Origin: Humibacillus xanthopallidus | Lineage (GTDB): Bacteria; Actinomycetota; Actinomycetes; Actinomycetales; Dermatophilaceae | DNA: 64,000 nt | NCBI RefSeq assembly: GCF_006717145.1 | Contig: NZ_VFQF01000001.1 | Span: 434,001-498,000, forward strand | Direction: 5' to 3' | Part shown: in pieces, positions 26,909-35,901 of the stretch | Position numbering within the stretch: position 1 is the stretch's first letter | How the letters are laid out: every line of letters starts with the position of its first letter | Translations under genes and position numbers: made by a program | The notes under the pieces: generated by a model | Databases searched by the model: none | Told to the model about the DNA's origin: nothing | The model's input: the letters and a program-made list of their open reading frames with translations, nothing else

Positions 26909-28011
26909 CGACGATCGACCGGGTCGAGACGAGAGCAGTCTCGGTGCGCCTGCACACCCCCTTCGTCACCGCGCTGCGACGCACCGAGACGACCGACACC
27001 GTCGTCGTGACGGTCACCGACAGCGACGGGCGGGTCGGGTGGGGCGAGGCCCCGCAGGTCTGGCAGGTCACCGGTGAGTCGCTCGCGGGGGCAACGGCCT
27101 GCATCGAGACGATGCTCGCGCCGGTGCTCCTCGGCCACGCCCTCGACGACCGCGACGACCTCGCCGCCGTCGCCGGGGCCGTCCAGCGGGCCGTCGCCCG
27201 CAACTTCGGCGCCAAGGCCGCGATCGACGCCGCGCTGCACGACCTCGTCGCCCGGGCGGAGGGCACGAGCGTGGCCGCCCTGCTCTCAGGCCGGCCGGAC
27301 GGCATACCGGAGCGGCTGACGACCGACGTCACCCTGTCGGCCGGCGCGGCGGCAGCGCTCGCCGACACGGCGCGGGAGCGGGTCGCGGCCGGCTTCACGA
27401 CGCTCAAGATGAAGGTCGGCACCGACGCGTCGACCGACGTGCAGCGCGTGGCCTCGGTGCGCGACGCCGTCGGGCCAGGCGTCGCGATCCGGCTCGACGC
27501 CAACCAGGGCTGGACCCGCGAAGAGGCTGTCACGGTCATCCGGGCGCTCGAGGCCGCCGACCTCGGCGTCGAGTTCGTCGAGCAGCCGGTCGTCGCCGAC
27601 GACGTCGAGGGGCTCGCCTGGGTGCGCGCGCGGGTCGGCCTGCCGGTCATGGCCGACGAGTCCTGCTACGGCCACCACGACCTCGAGCGCATCATCCGCC
27701 TCGGCGCGGCCGATCTCGTCAACGTCAAGCTCGCCAAGTGCGGGTCGCTGACGCTGGGGCGCGCGTTGCTTCGCCGCGCCGAGGAGGCCGGGCTGGGCAC
27801 GATCGTCGGCTCGATGATGGAGAGCCACATCGGGGTCGGGGCCGCCGCTGCCCTCGTGGCCGCGCAGCCGACGACGCGCACCCCCGACCTCGACGCTGCC
27901 TGGTGGTCGCTCGAGTCACCCGTCGAGGGCGGAATCGGCTACAGCGCCAACGAGATCCGTATGCCGTCCGACCCTGGCTCGGGCATCAGGGGCTGGGCGA
28001 CCGCGGGCTAG
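26905..28011 (+). CDS. Enolase-superfamily dipeptide (L-Ala-D/L-Glu type) epimerase
   Basis: The 368-residue protein belongs to the muconate-lactonising/dipeptide-epimerase branch of the enolase superfamily. It has the catalytic K-x-K in FTTLKMKVGTD, metal ligands in IRLDANQGW, VEFVEQPV and VMADESC, and the second catalytic lysine in VNVKLAKCGSL. Such enzymes invert the second residue of dipeptides, classically L-Ala-D-Glu from murein. The GTG start overlaps the serine-hydrolase stop (GTGA). Other dipeptides or an o-succinylbenzoate synthase role are alternatives, but no menaquinone genes are nearby. Confidence 0.87.
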   Translation: MTTIDRVETRAVSVRLHTPFVTALRRTETTDTVVVTVTDSDGRVGWGEAPQVWQVTGESLAGATACIETMLAPVLLGHALDDRDDLAAVAGAVQRAVARNFGAKAAIDAALHDLVARAEGTSVAALLSGRPDGIPERLTTDVTLSAGAAAALADTARERVAAGFTTLKMKVGTDASTDVQRVASVRDAVGPGVAIRLDANQGWTREEAVTVIRALEAADLGVEFVEQPVVADDVEGLAWVRARVGLPVMADESCYGHHDLERIIRLGAADLVNVKLAKCGSLTLGRALLRRAEEAGLGTIVGSMMESHIGVGAAAALVAAQPTTRTPDLDAAWWSLESPVEGGIGYSANEIRMPSDPGSGIRGWATAG

Positions 28012-28040
28012 GTGCGGGGTTTGGTGCAGCGGGTGGACGA

Positions 28041-29651
28041 TCAGTTGCCGACGACCCGCAGCGAGAACGACGCCTCGCCGGGGCCGGTGACGGTGGTCGA
28101 CCCGCCGACCGCGCGCAGCGACTCGACGACGGCCCTCGTGTCGCCCTGGAGGTCACCGAGGTAGGCGCTCTCGATGCGGTCGAGGTCGACGAAGAGCACG
28201 CCGTTGGCGCGGCTCACGTCGCCGAGTGTGGCCTTGAAGGTGTCGGTGTCGCCGAGGGCGCCGCCCTTTTTCAGGCTGGCGACGTAGGCCGGGTCGGTGG
28301 CGAGGTAGACGGTGCCGCCGTCGACGGTGTGGGTGAGGATGCCGCCCATCGTCTGGTCGAGGCGGTCGACGAGGGCGCCCGCTCGCGCGCTGTCGCTCGA
28401 GACGATCTTGCCGCCGACGACGAACGAGTCGGCGACGCGCAGGTCCTGCTGGGGGAGCGAGAGCGTGAAGGAGCGGCCGAGCAGCACCTTGAGATCGTCT
28501 GGCAGGGTCACGTCGAGCTGCTTCTCGATCTCGCCGATGACGTCGCCGCCGGTCATGCCGCTCAGGTTCTCGAGCTGCGTCGAGAGCGTCGGCCAGGCCG
28601 AGTCGATCGCTTGGTCGGCGCCCGAGACGTGCAGGGCGGCGGCCGTGTCGTCGGGGAGATCGACGAGCTCGGAGGTGTCGCCCGGAGCGGCGTTGACGGC
28701 CTTGGCGCCCCGCACGACACCCGCGAGCTCGACGAAGGACGGGTCGAAGCGCAGGGCCGCGGCGACCCGGCCCTGCATACCCGCTGTCGTGGCGCTCGGG
28801 GGTCTCGCGGTGCCCGCGGTGCCCGGCGTGCCGAGCGCGCCCGCTCCGAGGTCCTGCAGCTGCGTGGCGCCGGTGGTCATGTCGAACCAGGCGGAGACGA
28901 CGCCCTGCTCGCCGAGGGCGGTCATGTCGCCGGTGAACGTGCTGTTGGCCGCGAGCGTGCCCTTGGCGATGGCCGCCATGGTCGAGGCACCGGTGCCGGG
29001 GGGCATGACGAGGGCATAGCCGTCCTTCGTCTCGATGTCGGCGCCGTCCTTGTCGCACGCGAAGAGCTTGCCGAGCGCCTCCTTGGCCCGGGCCTCATCG
29101 CTCACCTGGACGGCGAGAGCGACGTTGGGCTTGTCCGTGGTGCCACCGGGGCGGATGGCCACGCCGGCGCGCTCACCGAGCCACGGCGCGATGTCCGTGT
29201 CGTAGCGCAAGGTCGAGACGCAGCTGTCGGCGGCGTCCTGCGTGACGAGGTCCCAGAGCTTCCTACGGGGGTCGTCGCCGGTCAGGGTGTCGCGCACCTG
29301 CGGGAGCTTGCCGAGGAAGCGAACCGCGGCGATCTTCTGCCCGGCCGATGGGTCGATGTCGAGGCGGACGTAGCCGTACGCGTCGCCCGGCAGCACGTCG
29401 GCCGGCTGGGCTCCTGCCCCGCTCAGCTGCTGCACCGCGAAGACCGCTCCGCCGCCGAGGAGGAGGGCCGCGGCGACGCCGCCGATGACGAGCCCGGTGC
29501 GGCCACGGCCGGGGCGTGCCGCCGGGGGGTGATCCTGCGGGTCGGAGAGCCCGACCCCGGTGGTCGACGCCGGTGCCGGCGGGGCGCCGGGGTACGTGTA
29601 GCCGGCGTGAGGAGCGGGGTCCGGGGTGTGCTCCGGAGTCGGGTCGGTCAT
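28041..29651 (-). CDS. DUF3352 membrane-anchored protein
   Basis: The 536-residue protein has a Pro-rich cytoplasmic N-terminus of about 50 residues, one membrane helix (GLVIGGVAAALLLGGGAVFAV) and a large external domain beginning at DVLPGDAYGYVRLDIDPSAGQK. That domain is the DUF3352 family of unknown function, common in actinobacteria. Two cysteines (near DSCVSTLRY and LFACDKDGAD) could form a disulfide outside the cell. ATG 29651 follows GGGGGAGAA. A Gly/Thr/Pro-rich stretch (ALGTPGTAGTARPP) interrupts the middle. It ends convergent to the epimerase gene. Confidence 0.85.
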   Translation of the reverse strand: MTDPTPEHTPDPAPHAGYTYPGAPPAPASTTGVGLSDPQDHPPAARPGRGRTGLVIGGVAAALLLGGGAVFAVQQLSGAGAQPADVLPGDAYGYVRLDIDPSAGQKIAAVRFLGKLPQVRDTLTGDDPRRKLWDLVTQDAADSCVSTLRYDTDIAPWLGERAGVAIRPGGTTDKPNVALAVQVSDEARAKEALGKLFACDKDGADIETKDGYALVMPPGTGASTMAAIAKGTLAANSTFTGDMTALGEQGVVSAWFDMTTGATQLQDLGAGALGTPGTAGTARPPSATTAGMQGRVAAALRFDPSFVELAGVVRGAKAVNAAPGDTSELVDLPDDTAAALHVSGADQAIDSAWPTLSTQLENLSGMTGGDVIGEIEKQLDVTLPDDLKVLLGRSFTLSLPQQDLRVADSFVVGGKIVSSDSARAGALVDRLDQTMGGILTHTVDGGTVYLATDPAYVASLKKGGALGDTDTFKATLGDVSRANGVLFVDLDRIESAYLGDLQGDTRAVVESLRAVGGSTTVTGPGEASFSLRVVGN

Positions 29652-29952
29652 GGTCGTTCTCCCCCTGCACGGTTGGTGCGCCGTCACTGTTCACGGATGA
29701 CCGGTGACGGTCTGGACGATACCTCCGGCCACCGACAGGCGTGGCCGGATCGGGCAAGGCTTCGACGTCGCACATCGCTTCGGTCGTTCCATCGACCCCG
29801 GACGCCCGAGAGCGACGGCACCAGGCACGCATACCGCCCGAATCCGCTGGTCCGGCGCGATCGGCGGGGTCGCATCGCCCCCAAAAGCCCGTCGTGCGGT
29901 CATGATGGATCCCGGTCCTCCGGGGGGAGGATCCACCACGCGTCCACGGGGG
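29652..29952. other. Non-coding stretch upstream of the DUF6221 gene
   Basis: No convincing gene is seen here. Weak open frames lack ribosome binding sites and codon bias. The only structure is a hairpin near 29907-29937 with outer arms TGGAT/ATCCA and inner arms CCTCC/GGAGG. The promoter of the minus-strand DUF3352 gene must lie at the left end, but no clear boxes are visible. Confidence 0.5.
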
Positions 29953-29989
29953 GCTCGGGTCATGCCCGAGCGGGTCCAGCGACCCGAGC
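29953..29989 (+). promoter_or_regulatory. Three-arm alternative hairpin before the DUF6221 ribosome binding site
   Basis: GCTCGGG (29953-29959) pairs with CCCGAGC (29965-29971), and CGGGTC (29971-29976) pairs with GACCCG (29981-29986). Alternatively GCTCGGGTC (29953-29961) pairs with GACCCGAGC (29981-29989), which excludes both. The AAGGAGG site starts ten bases later, so the leader could act as a switch, or simply as a terminator. The arms are perfect; the function is inference. Confidence 0.45.
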
Positions 29990-30010
29990 AGACCGATCAA
30001 GGAGGACAGG

Positions 30011-30343
30011 GTGCCGAACACCCAGACGGTGACCGAGTTCCTGTCGGCACGGATCGCGGAGGAGCGTGAGCGCGCGGAGGGGGCGAAGTGGGCCATGGGC
30101 CCGTCGTGGTTCGTCGCCGACCCGGCCAGTCGGGTCGACACCTACGTCGCGTCGCTGAACCCGGACCGCACCCTGGCCGACCTCGCGGCCAAGCAGTGGC
30201 TCATCGACCGCGTCGGCGTGCTCGACGACGGAACGGCCGACCAGCGCCGCGCCGGCATGAAGGACGAGGCGGAGTACGCCTGTCTCGTCTTCGCCTCGGC
30301 CTACGCCGACCATCCGGACTACCGCGCCGAGTGGCGTCCCTGA
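30011..30343 (+). CDS. DUF6221 family protein
   Basis: The 110-residue soluble protein has the pattern I associate with DUF6221: N-terminal VTEFLSARIAEERERAE, central DLAAKQWLIDRV and the terminal ASAYADHPDYRAEWRP. The family is common in streptomycetes and their mobile elements; its function is unknown. GTG 30011 is preceded by a strong AAGGAGG at optimal distance. No phage genes are nearby. A structured leader precedes it. Confidence 0.75.
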   Translation: MPNTQTVTEFLSARIAEERERAEGAKWAMGPSWFVADPASRVDTYVASLNPDRTLADLAAKQWLIDRVGVLDDGTADQRRAGMKDEAEYACLVFASAYADHPDYRAEWRP

Positions 30344-30503
30344 CCCGCTCGCGGCTCCATCTGTCGGCGCTTGCCGGCGTGACCGGTGCCTCGGGGCCGT
30401 AGAACGCAGCGCGCGTATGCTGGCCCGGATCGAGGCGCGGACGGCAGTGAGCCTCCCGTTCGACGCACGCAGGTCAGGTCGGCAGGCAGGTCAGGAGGAC
30501 CCC

Positions 30504-30749
30504 GTGCGGATGAGCCACTTCTGGACCCTCATGGACGACGAGTTCGGGCCGGCGTATGCCGGGTCGCTGGCTCGCGACCACGTGCTCGGCACGCTGCAGC
30601 AGCGCACCGCGCTCCAGGCCATCGCCGACGGGGTGCCACCGCGCCAGGTGTGGGAGGCGATCTGCGACGACATGGACGTGCCGCAGGATCGCCGACTGGG
30701 GCGCGACGACCGGGTGGCCCGGGGGGCGCAGGGCGGATCGGCCCGCTAG
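30504..30749 (+). CDS. DUF3046 family protein
   Basis: The 81-residue protein contains the DUF3046 core: MSHFWTLMDDEFGPAYAGSL, ARDHVLGTL, RTALQAIADGVPPRQVWEAI and CDDMDVPQDRR. This family is found just upstream of recA in many actinobacteria, as here; its function is unknown. GTG 30504 follows AGGAGG by five bases. An ATG two codons later is a possible alternative. The C-terminus after RRLGRD is low complexity. Confidence 0.9.
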   Translation: MRMSHFWTLMDDEFGPAYAGSLARDHVLGTLQQRTALQAIADGVPPRQVWEAICDDMDVPQDRRLGRDDRVARGAQGGSAR

Positions 30750-30783
30750 GCGCCTTCAGGGTGCGGCGTGTCGCCGCTCCATC

Positions 30784-30799
30784 TCGAACACCTGTTCGG
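30784..30799 (+). promoter_or_regulatory. LexA (SOS) box of recA
   Basis: TCGAACACCTGTTCGG matches the actinobacterial SOS consensus TCGAAC-N4-GTTCGA at all but the last base. A TAGTGT -10-like box begins at 30800, so bound LexA would block it. This is the only SOS box I found. Confidence 0.88.
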
Positions 30800-30975
30800 T
30801 AGTGTCGTCCACAGGTCCTGGGCCATCACTCGCATCATCCACAGGCCGTCTCGTGGAACACCTCGATGTCGGCGCAGGCACCTAACGTCTGACCCGACAG
30901 CACATCTCACGACGAGGCCGTGCGCGGGTCGAAGGTAGACGACCACTGCGCAGACGGCAGACAGGTGACCACGAC

Positions 30976-32025
30976 ATGGCAGCCATGCAGGAAAAGGACA
31001 AGGACAAGGCCCTCTCCTCGGTGATGGGTCAGATCGAGAAGAGCTACGGCAAGGGTGCCGTGATGCGTCTGGGCGACGACGTGCGGGCACCCATCGAGGT
31101 GATCCCGACCGGCTCGATCGCCCTCGACGTCGCGCTCGGCATCGGCGGTCTGCCGCGGGGCCGGGTGGTCGAGATCTACGGGCCGGAGTCCTCGGGCAAG
31201 ACGACGGTGGCCCTCCACGCGGTCGCCAACGCGCAGAAGGCTGGTGGCATCGCGGCGTTCATCGACGCCGAACACGCGCTGGATCCCGACTACGCCCAGA
31301 AGCTCGGCGTCGACACCGACGCGCTGCTCGTCTCCCAACCCGACACGGGGGAGCAGGCGCTCGAGATCGCCGACATGCTGATCCGCTCCGGCGCGATCGA
31401 CATCATCGTCATCGACTCCGTGGCGGCGCTCGTGCCGCGCGCCGAGATCGAGGGTGAGATGGGCGACAGCCACGTCGGCCTGCAGGCCCGGCTCATGAGC
31501 CAGGCACTGCGCAAGCTGACCGGTGCGCTCAACAACACCGGCACGACGGCGATCTTCATCAACCAGCTCCGCGAGAAGATCGGCGTGATGTTCGGCTCGC
31601 CCGAGACGACGACCGGTGGCAAGGCGCTGAAGTTCTACGCGTCCGTGCGTCTCGACGTGCGCCGCATCGAGACCCTCAAGGACGGCACCGAGCCGGTCGG
31701 CAACCGCACCCGCGTCAAGGTCGTCAAGAACAAGGTCTCCCCGCCCTTCAAGCAGGCCGAGTTCGACATCCTCTACGGCCACGGCATCTCGCGCGAGGGC
31801 GGCATCATCGACATGGGCGTCGAGCACGGTTTCGTCCGCAAGGCCGGCGCCTGGTACACCTACGACGGCGACCAGCTCGGTCAGGGCAAGGAGAACGCCC
31901 GCAACTTCCTCAAGGACAATCCCGACCTCGCCGACGAGATCGAGAAGAAGGTCAAGGAGAAGCTCGGCGTCGGGCCGCGGGTCGACCAGCCTGCCGAGGT
32001 CTCGGACGTGCCCGTCGACTTCTGA
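30976..32025 (+). CDS. recA: Recombinase RecA
   Basis: RecA forms filaments on single-stranded DNA, catalyses strand exchange and triggers LexA self-cleavage. The 349-residue protein is intact: Walker A GPESSGKT at 69-76, Walker B in [15 protein letters not shown]-binding loops around [22 protein letters not shown] and [21 protein letters not shown], and an acidic C-terminal tail. There is no intein. The leader between DUF3046 and recA is 226 bases, with an SOS box at 30784. recX begins two bases after the stop. Confidence 0.98.
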   Translation: MAAMQEKDKDKALSSVMGQIEKSYGKGAVMRLGDDVRAPIEVIPTGSIALDVALGIGGLPRGRVVEIYGPESSGKTTVALHAVANAQKAGGIAAFIDAEHALDPDYAQKLGVDTDALLVSQPDTGEQALEIADMLIRSGAIDIIVIDSVAALVPRAEIEGEMGDSHVGLQARLMSQALRKLTGALNNTGTTAIFINQLREKIGVMFGSPETTTGGKALKFYASVRLDVRRIETLKDGTEPVGNRTRVKVVKNKVSPPFKQAEFDILYGHGISREGGIIDMGVEHGFVRKAGAWYTYDGDQLGQGKENARNFLKDNPDLADEIEKKVKEKLGVGPRVDQPAEVSDVPVDF

Positions 32026-32027
32026 CC

Positions 32028-32726
32028 ATGACGGGTGACGACCGCGGAGTCGGACACGGAGACGACCGTGCGTCCCGGGCGGCCGCGAGCGCCGAACGTG
32101 AGGAACGACTGACCCGGGCCGCCGCCGCCCTCGCAGCGGCTGAGGGGGTGGTGGCGGCCGGGGCGGGTCCAGCGCGGACCCCGAAGCGCGGCACGGGGCC
32201 GTTCGCGCCGCCGCCGGACGACCCCGCTGAGGCGAGCGCCGAGGCTGACCCGGAGTCGGTGGCTCGCGCCATCGTGCTGCGCCAGCTGAGCATGGCTCCA
32301 CGGAGCCGGGTGCAGCTCGAGCGCAAGCTGCGCCAGCGCGGGTGCGACGACGACGTGGCGGCTCGGGTCCTCGACCGCATGACGCAGGTCGGCCTCATCG
32401 ACGACGAGGCTTATGCGGAGATGCTGGTGCGGGCCCGGCACTCGGGCAAGGGGCTGGCGCGGCGCGCGCTGGCCCACGAGCTGCGCAAGCAGGGCATCGA
32501 CCAGGACGTGGCCGACGAGGCGCTCGGGCAGGTGGGTGCGGGCGACGAACGGCTGCGCGCCGAGCAGCTCGTCGAGAAGCGGATGCGGAGCCTGCACGGT
32601 CTTCCTGCTGACGTGCAGACCCGCCGGCTTGCCGGCCTGCTCGCCCGCAAGGGCTACTCGAGCGAGGTGGCCTGGCCGGTCATCCGGGATGCCGTCGACG
32701 GAGCGCCGGAGCACCAGCGCGACTGA
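32028..32726 (+). CDS. recX: Regulatory protein RecX
   Basis: RecX binds and inhibits RecA filaments. The 232-residue protein has a 70-residue variable, acidic/Ala-rich N-terminus and then three-helix repeats: ARAIVLRQLSMAPRSRVQLE, VLDRMTQVGLIDDEAYAEML, RRALAHELRKQGIDQDVADE and LARKGYSSEVAWPVIRD. The ATG lies two bases after the recA stop, so translation is coupled and it shares the SOS box. Confidence 0.95.
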   Translation: MTGDDRGVGHGDDRASRAAASAEREERLTRAAAALAAAEGVVAAGAGPARTPKRGTGPFAPPPDDPAEASAEADPESVARAIVLRQLSMAPRSRVQLERKLRQRGCDDDVAARVLDRMTQVGLIDDEAYAEMLVRARHSGKGLARRALAHELRKQGIDQDVADEALGQVGAGDERLRAEQLVEKRMRSLHGLPADVQTRRLAGLLARKGYSSEVAWPVIRDAVDGAPEHQRD

Positions 32727-32762
32727 GCGTCCGTGCGGTCGGCACACCTCGGCGGGCACGCG

Positions 32763-32795
32763 AAAGGGTGGGGAGTCGAGGCTCCCCACCCTTTT
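32763..32795. terminator. Bidirectional terminator between recX and yceI
   Basis: AAAGGGTGGGGAG (32763-32775) pairs with CTCCCCACCCTTT (32782-32794) around a six-base loop, with T residues on the right and A residues on the left. It can serve both convergent genes. Confidence 0.9.
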
Positions 32796-32841
32796 GGTCT
32801 CGTCGGCGTCAGGCGCCGGGAGTGCGTCGTGCTGCGGTCGC

Positions 32842-33447
32842 TCAGGCCTCGGACGGCACGATGGCGATGGCCGAGACGTCGAACTCGAGCTTGACCTTCT
32901 CGCTGACGAGGACGCCACCGGTCTCGAGGGCGGCGTTGAAGGAGAGGTTCCACTCGGTGCGGTCGATCGTGACCTCACCCTCGAAGCCGACGCGGGTGTT
33001 GCCGAAGGGGTCCTTCGCCGAGCCGGTCTCCTCGAAGGGGATCGTGACGGACTTGGTCACGCCGTTGATCGTGAGGTCGCCGGTGATGTCCCACTCAGAG
33101 CCGTCGCGCTCGACGTTCGTCGAGACGAAGGTGATCTGCGGGTAGTTGGCGATGTCGAAGAAGTCGGGGGTCTTGAGGTGACCGTCGCGCTGCTCGTTGC
33201 CGGTCGTGACACTGGCGGCCTCGATGGTGACGGTGACCGAGGAGTTGGCCGGCGTGGCGGTGTCGACGTGCGCGTTGCCCTCGAACTGGTCGAAGTGGCC
33301 GCGGACCTTCGTGACCATCGCGTGGCGGGCCGAGAAGCCGATGCGGGTGTGGCTGGGGTCGATGGCGTAGTCGCCCGTGATGTCGTCGACGGCGACGGAG
33401 GTGGCCTCGGTGGCGACCTCGTCCTTGCTGCGGTTGAACAGACCCAT
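32842..33447 (-). CDS. yceI: YceI family protein
   Basis: YceI proteins are lipocalin-like beta-barrels that bind isoprenoid-type lipids. The 201-residue protein has GDYAIDPSHTRIGFSARHAMVTKVRGHF, FFDIANYPQITFVST, ITGDLTINGVTKSVTIPF and DRTEWNLSFN, the standard family segments. There is no signal peptide, as common in actinobacterial cytoplasmic members. ATG 33447 (MGLFNRSKDE) is chosen because AAAGGAA precedes it. A long operator-like palindrome lies just upstream. Confidence 0.93.
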   Translation of the reverse strand: MGLFNRSKDEVATEATSVAVDDITGDYAIDPSHTRIGFSARHAMVTKVRGHFDQFEGNAHVDTATPANSSVTVTIEAASVTTGNEQRDGHLKTPDFFDIANYPQITFVSTNVERDGSEWDITGDLTINGVTKSVTIPFEETGSAKDPFGNTRVGFEGEVTIDRTEWNLSFNAALETGGVLVSEKVKLEFDVSAIAIVPSEA

Positions 33448-33478
33448 GATGGTTCCTTTGGAAGTAGGTATTTGAACT

Positions 33479-33510
33479 TTCAACAATCAGGCTGACACCT
33501 GATCGTTGAA
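33479..33510. promoter_or_regulatory. Operator-like palindrome upstream of yceI
   Basis: TTCAACAATCAGG and CCTGATCGTTGAA form 13-bp arms with one mismatch around a six-base centre. A minus-strand TTGACA (33517-33512) that could be a -35 box lies just upstream. Size and symmetry fit a MarR- or TetR-type repressor dimer; the regulator is not encoded next to it. Confidence 0.65.
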
Positions 33511-33623
33511 TTGTCAAGCGAGGGGGTCAACGAGAAAAGCCTGCCCCGTATTCCTGGACGCCGCCTGTCGAGACCGCGACGCGGGACGGAAGGGTGGGGG
33601 TGACGCCGTACTCTTGACGGGCC

Positions 33624-35228
33624 ATGACGACGCATCCCAGCCTTCCCAGTCCGTCCCAGTCCGCCGTGTTCGCAGCGTCCGCCCCGTCCGCTCCGGACGC
33701 CGCGACGCCGCCCGCTCCCCGGACCTACGACGTGCGCACCCACGGGTGCCAGATGAACGTCCACGACAGCGAGCGGCTGTCGGGTCTGCTCGAGACCGCC
33801 GGCTTCGTCGACCTCGCCGGCCTGCCCGCGGGGGAGCGGCCGGAGGTCGCCGACGTCGTCGTCTTCAACACCTGCGCTGTCCGCGAGAACGCCGACAACA
33901 AGCTCTACGGCAACCTCGGCCAGCTGCGCCAGGCCAAGCTGAAGAAGCCCGACATGCAGATCGCCGTGGGCGGCTGCATGGCGCAGAAGGACCGTGGCAC
34001 GATCATCGAGCGGGCGCCGTGGGTCGACGTCGTCTTCGGCACCCACAACATCGGCTCGCTTCCGGCCCTGCTCGACCGGGCGGCCCACAACAAGCGTGCC
34101 GAGGTCGAGATCCTCGAGAGCCTCGAGGTCTTCCCCTCGACGCTGCCCACGCGGCGCGACTCGGCCTACAGCGGCTGGGTCTCGATCTCGGTGGGCTGCA
34201 ACAACACGTGCACCTTCTGCATCGTGCCGAGCCTGCGCGGCAAGGAGCAGGACCGCCGCCCGGGCGAGATCCTCGCCGAGATCGAGGCCCTCGTGGCCCA
34301 GGGGGTCGTCGAGGTCACCCTCCTCGGCCAGAACGTCAACACCTACGGCGTCGAGTTCGGAGACCGTCTCGCCTTCGGCAAGCTGCTCCGCGCGTGCGGC
34401 GAGATCGACGGCCTCGAGCGAGTGCGCTTCACGAGCCCCCACCCGGCAGCCTTCACCGACGACGTCATCCTCGCGATGGCCGAGACGCCCAATGTCATGC
34501 CGAGCCTGCACATGCCGCTGCAGTCCGGCTCCGACAAGGTGCTGAAGGACATGCGCCGCTCCTATCGCAGCGCGAAGTTCCTGCGCATCATCGACACCGT
34601 CCGTGAGCACATCCCGGATGCCGCGATCACGACCGACATCATCGTCGGCTTCCCGGGCGAGACCGAGGAGGACTTCCAGGGCACCCTCGACGTCGTGCGG
34701 GCCGCGCGCTTCTCGAGCGCCTTCACCTTCCAGTACTCCATCCGTCCGGGCACGCCTGCCGCGACGATGAAGCAGCAGGTGCCCAAGGAGGTCGTCCAGG
34801 AGCGCTTCGAGCGGCTCATCGCCCTCCAGGAGGAGGTCAGCTGGGCCGAGAACCGCACCCTCGAGGGCCGCGAGGTCGAGGTGCTCGTCGCACCGTCCGA
34901 GGGGCGCAAGGACGCCGAGACGCGCCGCCTGTCGGGCCGTGCCCGCGATAACAGGCTCGTCCACTTCGCCGTTCCGGACGGCGCCGAGGTGCCGCGTCCG
35001 GGTGACGCCGTCACCGTCGCCGTGACCTATGGCGCGCCCCATCACCTCGTCGCCGACTCGGGCGTCCAGGGCGGCGCGTATGCCGTCCGGCGCACTCCCG
35101 GGGGCGACGCGTGGGAGGCGCTCCAGGACGCCCCGAACGGCACGGGCAAGCCGGCCGTGAGCCTCGGCATGCCGGCGGTCGGACGCCCGACGGTGCCGCC
35201 TGCGGCACCCGCCTGCGCGGCGCCCTGA
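33624..35228 (+). CDS. miaB: tRNA-2-methylthio-N6-isopentenyladenosine synthase
   Basis: MiaB adds a methylthio group to i6A37 in tRNA, acting after MiaA encoded downstream. The 534-residue protein has UPF0004 cysteines in [25 protein letters not shown] and VGGCMAQKD, and the radical-SAM triad at Cys192, Cys196, Cys199 (CNNTCTFC), followed by [10 protein letters not shown] and a TRAM domain. About 30 residues at each end are Pro/Ala/Ser-rich extensions beyond the core. A TACTCT box lies nine bases before the ATG. Confidence 0.96.
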   Translation: MTTHPSLPSPSQSAVFAASAPSAPDAATPPAPRTYDVRTHGCQMNVHDSERLSGLLETAGFVDLAGLPAGERPEVADVVVFNTCAVRENADNKLYGNLGQLRQAKLKKPDMQIAVGGCMAQKDRGTIIERAPWVDVVFGTHNIGSLPALLDRAAHNKRAEVEILESLEVFPSTLPTRRDSAYSGWVSISVGCNNTCTFCIVPSLRGKEQDRRPGEILAEIEALVAQGVVEVTLLGQNVNTYGVEFGDRLAFGKLLRACGEIDGLERVRFTSPHPAAFTDDVILAMAETPNVMPSLHMPLQSGSDKVLKDMRRSYRSAKFLRIIDTVREHIPDAAITTDIIVGFPGETEEDFQGTLDVVRAARFSSAFTFQYSIRPGTPAATMKQQVPKEVVQERFERLIALQEEVSWAENRTLEGREVEVLVAPSEGRKDAETRRLSGRARDNRLVHFAVPDGAEVPRPGDAVTVAVTYGAPHHLVADSGVQGGAYAVRRTPGGDAWEALQDAPNGTGKPAVSLGMPAVGRPTVPPAAPACAAP

Positions 35229-35271
35229 CCGCGATTCGGAGGCGGCCGCGGCCGCATGCTTGACTTGGCGC

Positions 35272-35901
35272 ATGAGCGTGCGCCCCATCGTCATCACCGG
35301 TGAGCCCGTCCTGCACCGGGCGGCTGCCCTCGTGGCCGACTTCGACGACGAGCTCCGCACCCTCGTCGACGACATGTACGAGACGAACGTCGCGGCGAAC
35401 GGCGTCGGCCTCGCGGCCCCGCAGATCGGCGTCGGCCTGCGCGTCTTCATCTGGAAGATGGCCAACGACGACGGGGTGCCCGAGCAGGGGCACGTCATCA
35501 ACCCGACGGTGACGACCTCGCGCATCCCACAGGAGCGGCCGAACCCCGATGAGGAGACCGAGGGCTGCCTCTCCGTCCCCGGTGAGGCGTTCCCGCTCAA
35601 GCGCGCCGACCGGGCTCACGTGGTCGGGCTCGACGTCGACGGGCGACGCGTGGAGTTCGACGCGACCGGCTGGTTCGCCAGGTGCATGCAGCACGAGTAC
35701 GACCACCTCAACGGCACGCTCTACGTCGACCGTCTCGACGACCGCCAGTCGAAGAAGGCGCGCAAGGCGGTCAAGCGCAACGGCTGGGGCAAGCCCGGCC
35801 ACTCGTGGATGCCCGGCGTCGATGAGGACCCATTCGGTCACGACGAGGACGTCGCTGAGGTCCAGCACGCCGACGGCCACGCGGGAGAGCTCGCCGGGTG
35901 A
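35272..35901 (+). CDS. def: Peptide deformylase
   Basis: Def removes the formyl group from new proteins. The 209-residue protein has the three family motifs [18 protein letters not shown] (metal ligand Cys99) and QHEYDHLNG (His141, Glu142, His145). The C-terminal 45 residues are an extra acidic/His-rich tail. ATG 35272 ([15 protein letters not shown]) is preferred to a start four codons earlier. The stop overlaps the miaA GTG by four bases. Its place between miaB and miaA is not the usual order. Confidence 0.95.
   Translation: MSVRPIVITGEPVLHRAAALVADFDDELRTLVDDMYETNVAANGVGLAAPQIGVGLRVFIWKMANDDGVPEQGHVINPTVTTSRIPQERPNPDEETEGCLSVPGEAFPLKRADRAHVVGLDVDGRRVEFDATGWFARCMQHEYDHLNGTLYVDRLDDRQSKKARKAVKRNGWGKPGHSWMPGVDEDPFGHDEDVAEVQHADGHAGELAG

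Noticed and set aside
30011-30343. DUF6221 gene as sign of a prophage
   Set aside because: No integrase, structural or lysis genes and no attachment-like repeats flank it.
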